A stretch of DNA of 64,000 nucleotides from UBA1366 sp047602575 (GTDB taxonomy: Bacteria; Bacillota; Clostridia; Oscillospirales; Ruminococcaceae): assembly GCA_047602575.1 (NCBI GenBank), contig JASGGY010000007.1, positions 372,001-436,000 of the forward strand. Reading direction: 5' to 3'. The position numbers were made by a program, and so were the translations under genes. This document shows positions 33,239 to 40,975 of the stretch, piece by piece. Below the pieces are notes generated by a model. The model ran no database searches. It worked only from the letters and a program-made list of their open reading frames with translations, and was not told the origin of the DNA. Each line of letters opens with the position of its first letter. Position 1 is the stretch's first letter.

Positions 33239-34486
33239 ATGAAAATCATGGACACAATCGGTTTTGTTGAAAGCTGCGACAAGGAAGTCGGCGCGGCGAT
33301 GCAGAAAGAGCTTGCGCGCCAGCGCAGAAACCTTGAGCTGATCGCCAGCGAGAACATCGTTTCTCCCGCGGTTATGGCTGCAATGGGTTCGGCGCTGACC
33401 AACAAATATGCAGAGGGCTATCCGGGCAAGCGCTATTACGGCGGCTGTGAGTGCGTGGACGTGGTGGAAACCATCGCCATAGAGCGCGCAAAGCAGCTGT
33501 TCGGCGCAGCTTACGCCAACGTGCAGCCCCATTCCGGCGCACAGGCAAATCAGGCGGTTTATTTTGCACTGCTCGAGCCGGGCGACACCGTGCTTGGCAT
33601 GAGCCTTGCCCACGGCGGACACCTCACGCACGGCTCACCCGTTAACATTTCCGGTAAATATTACAACTTCGTTTCCTACGGTCTGGGCGAGGACGAAACC
33701 CTCGACTACGACAAGGTTGCGGAGCTTGCCGCGCAGCATAAGCCCAAGCTCATCGTCGCCGGCGCGTCCGCGTATCCCCGCGTCATCGACTTCGCGCGGC
33801 TTTCCGCCATTGCGAAAGAAGCCGGCGCGCTGTTCATGGTGGACATGGCGCACATCGCCGGACTGGTCGCCGCGGGCGTGCATCCCTCTCCGATGCCGTA
33901 TGCCGACGTGGTGACGACAACAACCCACAAAACCTTGCGCGGACCGCGAGGCGGCTTAATCCTCACCAACGACGAGGAGCTTTCCAAAAAATTCAACAAA
34001 GCAATCTTCCCCGGCACACAGGGCGGCCCGCTGATGCACGTCATCGCCGCGAAAGCCGTTTGCTTCGGCGAAGCGCTCACCGATGAATTCAAAGCCGCAC
34101 AGGTTCAGGTTGCGAAAAACGCACAGGCGCTCGCAAAAGCACTCGTTGCGCGCGGCTTCCGGCTCGTTTCCGGCGGAACGGACAACCACCTCATGCTCGT
34201 TGACCTGCGTCCCTTCAACATCACCGGCAAGGAGCTTGAGAAAAAGCTCGACGAGGTTTATATCACCGTCAACAAAAATGCCATTCCCAACGATCCCCAG
34301 AGCCCGTTCATTACCAGCGGCGTAAGAATCGGCACACCCGCCGTGACAACACGAGGACTGGTAGAAGCAGACATGGAGAAAATTGCGGAATACATCTTCC
34401 TTACCGCTTCTGATTTTGAAAATAGCGCCGATGCGATCCGCACCGGTGTGACTGAAATTTGCGATAAGTACCCGCTTTACGAGTAA
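33239..34486 (+). CDS. glyA: Serine hydroxymethyltransferase
   Basis: A 415-residue PLP enzyme that converts serine and tetrahydrofolate to glycine and methylene-tetrahydrofolate. Typical features are LELIASENIVSPAV, NKYAEGYPGKRYYGGCE, QPHSGAQANQAVY, the PLP-binding Lys in VVTTTTHKTLRGPRGG (about residue 228), and TSGVRIGTPAVTTRG. The length is normal. AAAGGAG lies 8 nt before the ATG at 33239. It is divergent from metA; one-carbon and methionine metabolism are linked functionally. Tandem heptamers begin 3 nt after the stop codon. Confidence 0.98.
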   Translation: MKIMDTIGFVESCDKEVGAAMQKELARQRRNLELIASENIVSPAVMAAMGSALTNKYAEGYPGKRYYGGCECVDVVETIAIERAKQLFGAAYANVQPHSGAQANQAVYFALLEPGDTVLGMSLAHGGHLTHGSPVNISGKYYNFVSYGLGEDETLDYDKVAELAAQHKPKLIVAGASAYPRVIDFARLSAIAKEAGALFMVDMAHIAGLVAAGVHPSPMPYADVVTTTTHKTLRGPRGGLILTNDEELSKKFNKAIFPGTQGGPLMHVIAAKAVCFGEALTDEFKAAQVQVAKNAQALAKALVARGFRLVSGGTDNHLMLVDLRPFNITGKELEKKLDEVYITVNKNAIPNDPQSPFITSGVRIGTPAVTTRGLVEADMEKIAEYIFLTASDFENSADAIRTGVTEICDKYPLYE

Positions 34487-34489
34487 GAG

Positions 34490-34545
34490 GTCAGAAGCCA
34501 GAGGTCGGAGGTCAGAAATTAGGCGGGAAGTTTCTACGTGAGTGA
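34490..34545 (+). repeat. Tandem heptamer repeat, copy A (after glyA)
   Basis: Four heptamers (GTCAGAA, GCCAGAG, GTCGGAG, GTCAGAA) followed by ATTAGGCGGGAAG. The tract is nearly the same as at 35218-35275, so direct repeats of about 55 bp bracket the DUF402 gene. Similar heptamers occur after aguA at 62513. Confidence 0.7.
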
Positions 34546-34592
34546 TGACGTTTGTCTTATGAAAAACCTGCTTCTTTTAAGGACAGAATGAA

Positions 34593-35216
34593 ATGAAAAG
34601 AAAACGTTTGGATCGGAATTTGAAATGGGGATTTCAATATTTTCCATACTATCAGATGCAGCTTGATTGCGAGATTTATCATGGACTGATTAGTCTGATT
34701 ACGCTGACTGACGGCGCGTATTACTATTGGGATTTCCCCAAAGCGGGAAAAACTGCGGTGTGCGGCAAGGATATGGTTTGGCTGCAACTTGTGCCGAATG
34801 ATTGTAAAAGATTGATTACAGCCATGTTTCTTCCACGCAATCAGACCATTATGGGAAATGCACATTCTCTTTCGTGTATCTATGTTGATGTGATGGAAAA
34901 CCTCGAATATGATCCGGATGGCGTCGCAGCTTATGTGGATAAATATCTGGATGTAAGGCTGACGCCACAAGGGGATGTCCTGATTGATGACCGTGACGAA
35001 CTGGATGAAGCCTTTCGATGCGGCGCGCTTTCTGAGAAGCAATATGGCGAGGCATTAACAGAATGCGATTCTATAATTTTACAGATGGGTACGGATATCG
35101 TAAAAACAGAAAAATGGTGTTGCGATATTCTCAACATCATATATGAACGCATCGCATTGGGTGAAAAGCCGATAGAGAACCGAATCAGCTGGGATAAGAA
35201 TGTTCTGAGCGAGTAG
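34593..35216 (+). CDS. DUF402 domain-containing protein
   Basis: A 207-residue protein. The DUF402 core covers about 15-150: a beta-rich half followed by SCIYVDVMENLEYDPDGVAAYVDKYLDV and the acidic VLIDDRDELDEA motif. DUF402/FAU-1 relatives include metal-dependent nucleotide phosphatases and an RNA-binding ribonuclease; the conserved Asp residues for metal binding appear to be present. Codon use is more AT-rich than glyA and rarA on either side, and near-identical heptamer repeats flank the gene. Together these suggest a cassette inserted between two core genes. AAGGA lies 11 nt before the chosen ATG. Confidence 0.8.
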   Translation: MKRKRLDRNLKWGFQYFPYYQMQLDCEIYHGLISLITLTDGAYYYWDFPKAGKTAVCGKDMVWLQLVPNDCKRLITAMFLPRNQTIMGNAHSLSCIYVDVMENLEYDPDGVAAYVDKYLDVRLTPQGDVLIDDRDELDEAFRCGALSEKQYGEALTECDSIILQMGTDIVKTEKWCCDILNIIYERIALGEKPIENRISWDKNVLSE

Positions 35217-35217
35217 A

Positions 35218-35275
35218 AGTCAGAAGTCAGAAGCCAGAGGTCGGAGGTCAGAAATTGGGCGGAAACTTCCTGTGC
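35218..35275 (+). repeat. Tandem heptamer repeat, copy B (after the DUF402 gene)
   Basis: Same heptamers as copy A with one additional GTCAGAA unit, beginning at the DUF402 stop codon, then ATTGGGCGGAAAC matching the end of copy A. The similarity fades after about 60 bp. Confidence 0.7.
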
Positions 35276-35336
35276 GAATCGCGAAGATGTTAATCCGGCA
35301 GGATGAATAGCCGATGACAAAGTTATCATCTACAAA

Positions 35337-35405
35337 ACAACGGGTTTCCAAAGGGTCAATTGACCCTTTGGCGAGGGAGTCCAGAGGGGGCGGCGCCCCC
35401 TTTGG
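35337..35405 (+). repeat. Dispersed palindromic element, copy 1
   Basis: ACAACGGGTTTCC leads into the perfect 24-nt palindrome at 35348-35371 (arms CCAAAGGGTCAA). GCGAGGGAGTCCAG and a second hairpin AGGGGGCGGCGCCCCCT follow, ending TTTGG. The same structure appears at 44772, and inverted at 49305 and 54591. Confidence 0.85.
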
Positions 35406-35420
35406 TAGCACGATCAAACG

Positions 35421-35448
35421 AGCGGGGCAGTACCCCGCTTGCTTTTTT
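35421..35448 (+). terminator. Rho-independent terminator before rarA
   Basis: Stem AGCGGGG/CCCCGCT with a 5-nt loop and TTTTTT. It lies 15 nt after repeat copy 1 and 16 nt before the rarA start, so rarA must start from a promoter that reads through it, or this hairpin acts as an attenuator. Confidence 0.6.
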
Positions 35449-35464
35449 AGGGGGAGGGGATTGG

Positions 35465-36733
35465 ATGGTGCCGTTGGCGGAGCGGGTCAGACCGCAGGGG
35501 CTGGACGAGGTGTTTGGGCAAGGGCATTTGCTGGGGGCTGGGAAGCCGCTGCGCAGGATCATTGCGTCGGGGAAGATCCCGAACATGATTTTCTATGGCT
35601 CGTCGGGGATTGGAAAAACCACCGTGGCATCCATTATTGCGCAGAATACACAGATGGCGATGCACAAATTAAACGGCACGTCTGCATCCACCGCGGATAT
35701 CCGCGCCATTATTGCGCAGACCAACACCTTTTCGGGCTTTCGGGGGGTGCTGCTCTACCTTGACGAGATCCAGTACCTCAACAAAAAGCAGCAGCAGTCC
35801 CTTTTGGAATACATCGAGGACGGCAGCATCACGCTCATCGCCTCCACAACGGAGAACCCGTATTTCTACATTTACAATGCGATTCTGAGCCGCAGCACGG
35901 TGTTTGAATTCAAGCCGCTTACGGCGGAGGAAGTCAAGCCCTCGATTGTGCGGGGCTTTGCGGAAATGGAGCGGGAGCTGGGCGCGCGGATTCTGGCGGA
36001 CGCGCAGGTTACGGCGCACATCGCGGCGGGCTGCGGCGGGGATGTCCGCAAAGCGCTCAATACCGTCGAGCTTTGCGCGCTGAGTGCGCAGGAAACCGCC
36101 GATGGGCTGCTTGTTACGCTCGACACCGCAGCGGCGCTCACGCAGAAAAGCAATCTGCGCTATGACCGCGACGGCGACGCGCATTACAACATCCTTTCCG
36201 CGTTTCAGAAATCCATTCGCGGTTCGGACGAGAACGCCGCACTGCATTACGCCGCGCGACTGATGGAAGCGGGCGATTTGATTTCGCTGTGCCGTCGGCT
36301 GCTTGTGATTGCCGCAGAGGATGTGGGGCTTGCGTACCCGCAGGCGTTTCCGATTGTGAAAGCCTGTACGGACGCGGCGACGCAGCTTGGTTTCCCCGAA
36401 GCGCGCATCCCGCTGGCGGAAGCAATCATCCTGCTCTGCACCGCGCCGAAATCCAATTCCGCGATCAGCGCCATCGATGCGGCAATCGCCGACCTGCGCG
36501 CGGGGAAATCCGGCGACATTCCCGCGCATCTGCAGGACGGGCATTACGAGGGAGCGGCAAAACTCGGCAAAGCGGTGGGCTACCGCTACCCGCACAGCTT
36601 TCCGAACGCCTTTGTCCGGCAGCAATACCTCCCCGACGCGCTCGCGGATGCCGTCTATTACCGCTTCGGCGAAAACAAAACCGAGCAGTCCGCAGCCGCT
36701 TACCGGAAAAAGCTGCTTGACGAAAGTGAGTAA
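35465..36733 (+). CDS. rarA: Replication-associated recombination protein A (MgsA/RarA AAA ATPase)
   Basis: A 422-residue clamp-loader-like AAA ATPase acting at stalled replication forks. It opens with PLAERVRPQGLDEVFGQGHLL and has Walker A YGSSGIGKTTVA (about residue 43), Walker B YLDEIQYLNKKQQQ, sensor 1 ASTTENPYF and the Arg finger in ILSRSTVFEF. The C-terminal RarA-specific domain (about 230-415) includes AAEDVGLAYPQA and GYRYPHSFPNAFV. The start at 35465 has an AGGGGGAGGGG site; a longer frame from 35360 would translate the repeat element and terminator. Length is normal. Confidence 0.96.
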   Translation: MVPLAERVRPQGLDEVFGQGHLLGAGKPLRRIIASGKIPNMIFYGSSGIGKTTVASIIAQNTQMAMHKLNGTSASTADIRAIIAQTNTFSGFRGVLLYLDEIQYLNKKQQQSLLEYIEDGSITLIASTTENPYFYIYNAILSRSTVFEFKPLTAEEVKPSIVRGFAEMERELGARILADAQVTAHIAAGCGGDVRKALNTVELCALSAQETADGLLVTLDTAAALTQKSNLRYDRDGDAHYNILSAFQKSIRGSDENAALHYAARLMEAGDLISLCRRLLVIAAEDVGLAYPQAFPIVKACTDAATQLGFPEARIPLAEAIILLCTAPKSNSAISAIDAAIADLRAGKSGDIPAHLQDGHYEGAAKLGKAVGYRYPHSFPNAFVRQQYLPDALADAVYYRFGENKTEQSAAAYRKKLLDESE

Positions 36734-36805
36734 TGTTGCGCTTAAGAACTTACCGCGTATCTTTTAACAAAAACCCGCCATCCTAATTTAAAAAGAGGTG
36801 CTGTT

Positions 36806-37900
36806 ATGCTGAAATCCTTGTCTTTGCGAAAACTCCTGCCCATGCTCCTTGCCGCCACGCTGCTTGCCTCCTGCGCCGGCAATGCGGATTCCGACGCATC
36901 GAAAGCCGCCACGACGACCGTTCCTGCTGTTTCCGAGCCGGACACCTCGATCATTTCCGACCGCCCCGCTTATGAGCCGAGTGCGGACGCTTTGGCAAAA
37001 TATGTGCTTACCAACCCCAATGCTGGCGAAACGACCAAAAAGATTTATGCCTATCTGGGCGAAATGACCGACAAGGGTGTTCTGAGCGCGCAGCAGGAAT
37101 CCACTTGGATGGGCAGTGCCGATTATGAGATGGACTATATTTTCGACAAAACCGGAAAATACCCCGCCATACGCGGACTCGACTACATGAGCGACGACTT
37201 TGACGGTGTGAACGAGCGCGCGCTGAAGTGGTGGAACGAGGGCGGTCTGGTCACCATTTGCTGGCACACGGGCTTTGACTTCAACGGCGAGTGGAATCAG
37301 GCGATGAAAACCGAAATCACCGACTGGGATGCCGTTCTCACCGACGGAACGCCCGAAAACGTCGCTTTCCTCGCGGGCATGGACAAAGCCGCACAGGCAC
37401 TGCTGAAGCTGCAGGAGCAGGGCGTGACCGTTCTCTGGCGACCGTTCCATGAGTTTGACGGCGCGTGGTTCTGGTGGGGCAAGGGCGGCAGCGAGAACTT
37501 TAAGAAGCTCTGGCAGCTGATGTATGACCGCTACACCAACCATTGGGGACTCAACAACCTCATTTGGGTGCTGGGTTATTCCGGAAACGGCAACAACTAC
37601 GACCAGTGGTATCCCGGCGACGCTTACTGCGACGTTCTGGGCGCGGACAGCTACAACGGCGGCGCGCAGGAACGGCTCTGCGACCTTGTGAAAAGCGTGA
37701 CGACAGCGAACAAGCCGCTTTGCTTTCACGAATGCGGCACAAATCCCACGGTTGATCAGCTTAAAGGCACGCACTGGGTGTGGTTCATGACGTGGCACAC
37801 CGATTTTGTCACCAACAAAAATACGCCCGACGCATTCAAAGCGCTTTACAACAGCGATTACGTCATCACAAAGGATGAATTGCCGGATTTCAGAAGTTAA
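36806..37900 (+). CDS. GH26 beta-mannanase-like lipoprotein
   Basis: A 364-residue secreted enzyme. A lipoprotein signal has the lipobox LLASC, with Cys near residue 23, then a Thr/Ser/Pro-rich linker to about 60. The GH26 (beta/alpha)8 barrel has the acid/base Glu in WRPFHEFDGAWFWWG and the nucleophile Glu in CFHECG, with conserved HTGFDFNGEW and DVLGADSYNG. GH26 enzymes hydrolyse beta-1,4-mannans and related glucans. The Cys anchor places it on the outer face of the membrane. The gene is monocistronic with a strong terminator. No transporter or other mannan gene is adjacent. Confidence 0.93.
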   Translation: MLKSLSLRKLLPMLLAATLLASCAGNADSDASKAATTTVPAVSEPDTSIISDRPAYEPSADALAKYVLTNPNAGETTKKIYAYLGEMTDKGVLSAQQESTWMGSADYEMDYIFDKTGKYPAIRGLDYMSDDFDGVNERALKWWNEGGLVTICWHTGFDFNGEWNQAMKTEITDWDAVLTDGTPENVAFLAGMDKAAQALLKLQEQGVTVLWRPFHEFDGAWFWWGKGGSENFKKLWQLMYDRYTNHWGLNNLIWVLGYSGNGNNYDQWYPGDAYCDVLGADSYNGGAQERLCDLVKSVTTANKPLCFHECGTNPTVDQLKGTHWVWFMTWHTDFVTNKNTPDAFKALYNSDYVITKDELPDFRS

Positions 37901-37904
37901 AAAC

Positions 37905-37946
37905 AAAACAACAGCAGCCGGATGAAGCTCGGCTGCTGTTGTTTCT
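37905..37946. terminator. Bidirectional terminator between GH26 and the S1-domain gene
   Basis: Perfect 14-bp stem (AACAACAGCAGCCG) with a 9-nt loop, A-rich on one side and T-rich on the other; it serves two convergent genes. Confidence 0.9.
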
Positions 37947-37962
37947 TTGTATAGCTATGTAT

Positions 37963-38899
37963 CTATTCAAACACGCTCTGAATCATTTTATCGGCACTGT
38001 CGGTGGAATAGCGCCACGCGGTGATGCGGCTTCCGGTGAAATAGTACTTCATGCGCGACGGGAACGAGTTGCTCTCGAACACATCCACGATGATGAGCTT
38101 GACCTTCATTTTTTCGGGAATCATCGCCTTTATGTAAACGCTCGCCGCTTGCCCGACGGCTGCGTTTTCGTGGCTTTCCGCCAACCCCGCGAAATTTGGC
38201 GCAAGCTCGATGAACACGCCGTAGCTTTCCACGCTGCGGACAATGCCGCTGACGGTTTCGCCGACGTGGAATTCCGCAGCGTTTTCCTCCCACGTGCCGA
38301 GCAGCTCCTTGTGCGAAAGACAAATCCGCCCCGCGTCAAAGCCCCGCACCACCGCGAAAATGTCCTGCCCGTTGTAGAAGCGGTCGTTGGGGTGCGTGAT
38401 GCGTGACACGGAAATCGCGTCGATCGGGATGAGCGACGGCAGCCCGCAGCCGATGTCCACAAAGCAGCCGAACGGCTCGAAGGTGCGTCACCTTTGCCGG
38501 AATAATGTCGCCCGGACGCAGGTGGCTGTGAAAAAGCCGCGCGCATTCCTCCTGCGCCGCCCGGCGGGAGAGAATCGCCACCGGCTCGCCATTTTTGCCG
38601 ATGTCCATGCGCAGGGGGATGAAGCAGACGGGCTTGTTGACCTTGGAAATCAACGCGATGTCCTTGGTCACGCCCTCCGCGATGCCGACTGCGCCCTCAA
38701 TGCGCGGAATCAGCCCCTTGCCGAAGGGGAGATCGACAATGAGATTGTGCTCGCTGTCGCAGACCGCCGCACGTGCTTCGAGAATTCTGCCGCGCGCCGC
38801 CGCTTCCATGAGGGATAGGGGGGAGCGCAGCGCCGCAATGTTTTCGGGAAGATACATCCGCTTGCCCTCGGGGAGATAGCTGTTTGTTGTAAGTTCCAT
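37963..38899 (-). pseudogene. S1-domain RNA-binding protein, frame broken by one extra base
   Basis: Joined across one frameshift the gene encodes about 311 residues. The N-terminal part (about 1-135) reads IRxS1-like (LIVDLPFGKGLIPRIEG), then two S1 motifs follow: GDIIPAKVTHL...FVDIGCGLPSLIPIDAIS and GETVSGIVRSVESYGVFIELAPNFAGLAES. This is the S1-like protein common in Clostridia, presumably binding RNA or ribosomes. The break is at 38476-38482 (CTTCGAG on the minus strand, one base in excess). That is the same heptamer in which the trpS break occurs. Everything else is conserved, so an assembly error is likely. It runs convergent with GH26. Confidence 0.8.
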
Positions 38900-39036
38900 T
38901 CTGATGACCGTTCCTTTCTCTGCTAAGAATCAACTGTTGATGTTCCATTCTATGCGGGGGAAGTCCGGTCTATGCCTGCGTGTCCGCACGGATTGCTGAT
39001 GAAAAAAACGCTGCGGATTCTTTCAAAGAACGGCGT

Positions 39037-39390
39037 TTACGAAAGAAAATCAGTCCGCTTTTTCTGCTCTGCATCGGGCGTGTTTTTCACATTCAGCCCG
39101 CCGTAGCCGATGACGAGATTGCGCACCGCCTGCAGCTGCGCTTCCGAGCAGCGCACGTCAAGCACCGCCGGATGCCTGCCCTGCGCATCGTGGTCAATGT
39201 CGCTGTCGTAGACATAGCCCGCCGAATGCGTCACGACGGGGAAATTCGTGTGGTAATAATCGTCCGTGCCACCGCGGTCAACGGGCTTGACCGAAATCCG
39301 CCGGATGTCGCCGAGTTTGTTTTTCAGGTTGATGCCCGTGCGCTCCGCCATGTTGAAGGTGTCGAATTCCGCGGTGAGTCTGTAGTCCAT
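39037..39390 (-). CDS. Hypothetical 117-aa protein
   Basis: A soluble protein with no signal peptide or membrane segment, beginning MDYRLTAEFDTFNMAERTG, containing GYVYDSDIDHDAQGRHPAVLDV, and ending in charged residues. AAAGGATG lies upstream of the ATG at a plausible distance. I recognise no family. It lies upstream of the S1-domain gene on the same strand, 137 nt away, and divergent from DUF951-prfA. Confidence 0.6.
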   Translation of the reverse strand: MDYRLTAEFDTFNMAERTGINLKNKLGDIRRISVKPVDRGGTDDYYHTNFPVVTHSAGYVYDSDIDHDAQGRHPAVLDVRCSEAQLQAVRNLVIGYGGLNVKNTPDAEQKKRTDFLS

Positions 39391-39510
39391 ATTAATACAT
39401 CCTTTCCGGTAAGTGATAGGATTATTTTGGCTGGTTGGGATGGGAATATGTATGGGCGGGGAAAATCAATACGCAAAAACCGTCGGTCGGGGCTTTTTTT
39501 GTATAAAACG

Positions 39511-39539
39511 TTGCAGTCCCCCGAAAAATATGCTATAAT
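39511..39539 (+). promoter_or_regulatory. Sigma-A promoter of the DUF951-prfA operon
   Basis: TTGCAG, 17-nt spacer, TATAAT, 72 nt before the DUF951 start. Confidence 0.75.
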
Positions 39540-39611
39540 AAACTTGTATATGCAAAGCGGTACATATTGATTGCCATTTTTACGCACAATAAGCGGGAAA
39601 GGAAGCGCGGC

Positions 39612-39806
39612 ATGGACATCAGCAAGGGCGACACGCTCGTGATGAAAAAACAACACCCCTGCGGCGCGAACAAAATGCTCGTCCTGCGCGCGGGGATGGA
39701 CTTCAAGCTCCGCTGCGAGGGCTGCGGGCGCGAGTTCATGATTCCGCGCGCCAAGGCGGAAAAAAATGTGAAATCCATTCTGCCCGCCCCGCAGAAAGAG
39801 TTGTAG
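39612..39806 (+). CDS. DUF951 domain-containing protein
   Basis: A 64-residue protein with the DUF951 pattern MKKQHPCGxNxxxVLRxGMDFKLRCEGCGREFMIPR. The three Cys (CG, CEGC) suggest a small zinc-ribbon-like site. The start at 39612 is preceded by GGAAAGGAAG; a longer frame from 39567 lacks one. It lies 48 nt upstream of prfA and is probably co-transcribed. Function unknown; small Cys-bearing proteins of this kind often act in translation or ribosome binding, which is only suggestive here. Confidence 0.88.
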   Translation: MDISKGDTLVMKKQHPCGANKMLVLRAGMDFKLRCEGCGREFMIPRAKAEKNVKSILPAPQKEL

Positions 39807-39854
39807 CGTGTTTTTTTGCGTGACCGATGACTAAGATTAAAGGAGAATTTACCA

Positions 39855-40931
39855 ATGTTTGAAAAACTGGCGCTGCTTGCGCTCAAATATGACGAAATCA
39901 ATGAGAGCCTGACCAATCCGGATGTGATTAATGATCAGAATCTTTACAGGAATTTAATGAAAGAATATAAAAATCTCACCCCCATCGTCGAGAAATACCG
40001 CGATTACCTCGCCCAGAAGGAAAGCTTCGAGGAAGCGCAGGAGCTGCTTGACGCAGGCGGGCTTGACCGCGACTTCAAGGAAATGGTGCAGCTGCAATAC
40101 GAGGAGTCCAAGGCGGCGCAGGAGGTGCTTGCGGAGGAGCTGAAAATTCTGCTGCTTCCCAAAGACCCCAACGACGACCGCAGTGTTATCATCGAAATCC
40201 GGGGCGGCGCGGGCGGCGACGAGGCATCGCTGTTCGCCAATTCGCTCTATCGGATGTATTCAATGTATGCCGAAGCCAAGCGCTGGAAAATTGAGATTCT
40301 CAATTCCAACGAAACCGAGCTGGGCGGCTTTAAGGAAATTTCGTTCAGCATCGAGGGCGAGGGCGCTTATTCGCGCTTTAAGTATGAAAGCGGCGTGCAT
40401 CGCGTTCAGCGCGTTCCCGAAACCGAATCGCAGGGGCGCGTGCATACCTCCACCGTGACCGTCGCCGTGCTGCCGGAAGCAGACGAAGTCGAGCTGGAAA
40501 TCAACCCCACCGACCTGAAAATCGACGTGTTCCGTGCCTCCGGTGCGGGCGGTCAGCACATCAATAAAACTGAATCCGCCGTGCGTATCACTTACAAACC
40601 TACCGGTCTGGTGGTGGAATGCCAGGACGAACGCAGCCAGCATAAAAACCGCGACCGCGCGATGAAAATCCTGCGCTCGAAGATTCTCGAGGAAATGCAG
40701 AACGCACAGGATCAGGAAATCGCTTCCGTGCGGCGTTCTCAGGTCGGAACGGGCGACCGCTCCGAGCGCATCCGCACGTATAATTTTCCGGAGGGACGCA
40801 TCAGCGACCACCGAATTGGCTTGACGATTTATCGTTTGGAATACATCTTAAACGGCAACTTAGACGAGGTTATCGACGCGCTCGCCACCGCAGACCAAGC
40901 CGCGAAGCTTTCCGCACAGGACAATGTGTAA
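39855..40931 (+). CDS. prfA: Peptide chain release factor 1
   Basis: A 358-residue class I release factor that reads UAA and UAG. It has the peptidyl-hydrolysis motif GAGGQHINKTESAVR (GGQ near residue 233), the RF1 codon-recognition PxT as PET in VPETESQGRVHTS, and the N-terminal helical domain. AAAGGAG lies upstream of the ATG. Length is normal. The Sua5-CoaE fusion gene follows after 44 nt. Confidence 0.98.
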   Translation: MFEKLALLALKYDEINESLTNPDVINDQNLYRNLMKEYKNLTPIVEKYRDYLAQKESFEEAQELLDAGGLDRDFKEMVQLQYEESKAAQEVLAEELKILLLPKDPNDDRSVIIEIRGGAGGDEASLFANSLYRMYSMYAEAKRWKIEILNSNETELGGFKEISFSIEGEGAYSRFKYESGVHRVQRVPETESQGRVHTSTVTVAVLPEADEVELEINPTDLKIDVFRASGAGGQHINKTESAVRITYKPTGLVVECQDERSQHKNRDRAMKILRSKILEEMQNAQDQEIASVRRSQVGTGDRSERIRTYNFPEGRISDHRIGLTIYRLEYILNGNLDEVIDALATADQAAKLSAQDNV

Positions 40932-40975
40932 TCCCCAAACTTTTCCTCAATCCTAATCCCTATAAAGGAGCTTTC

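Noticed and set aside
35360..35464. A 35-residue N-terminal extension of RarA
   Set aside because: It would translate the palindromic repeat and a terminator; the internal ATG at 35465 has a good ribosome site and matches the family start.
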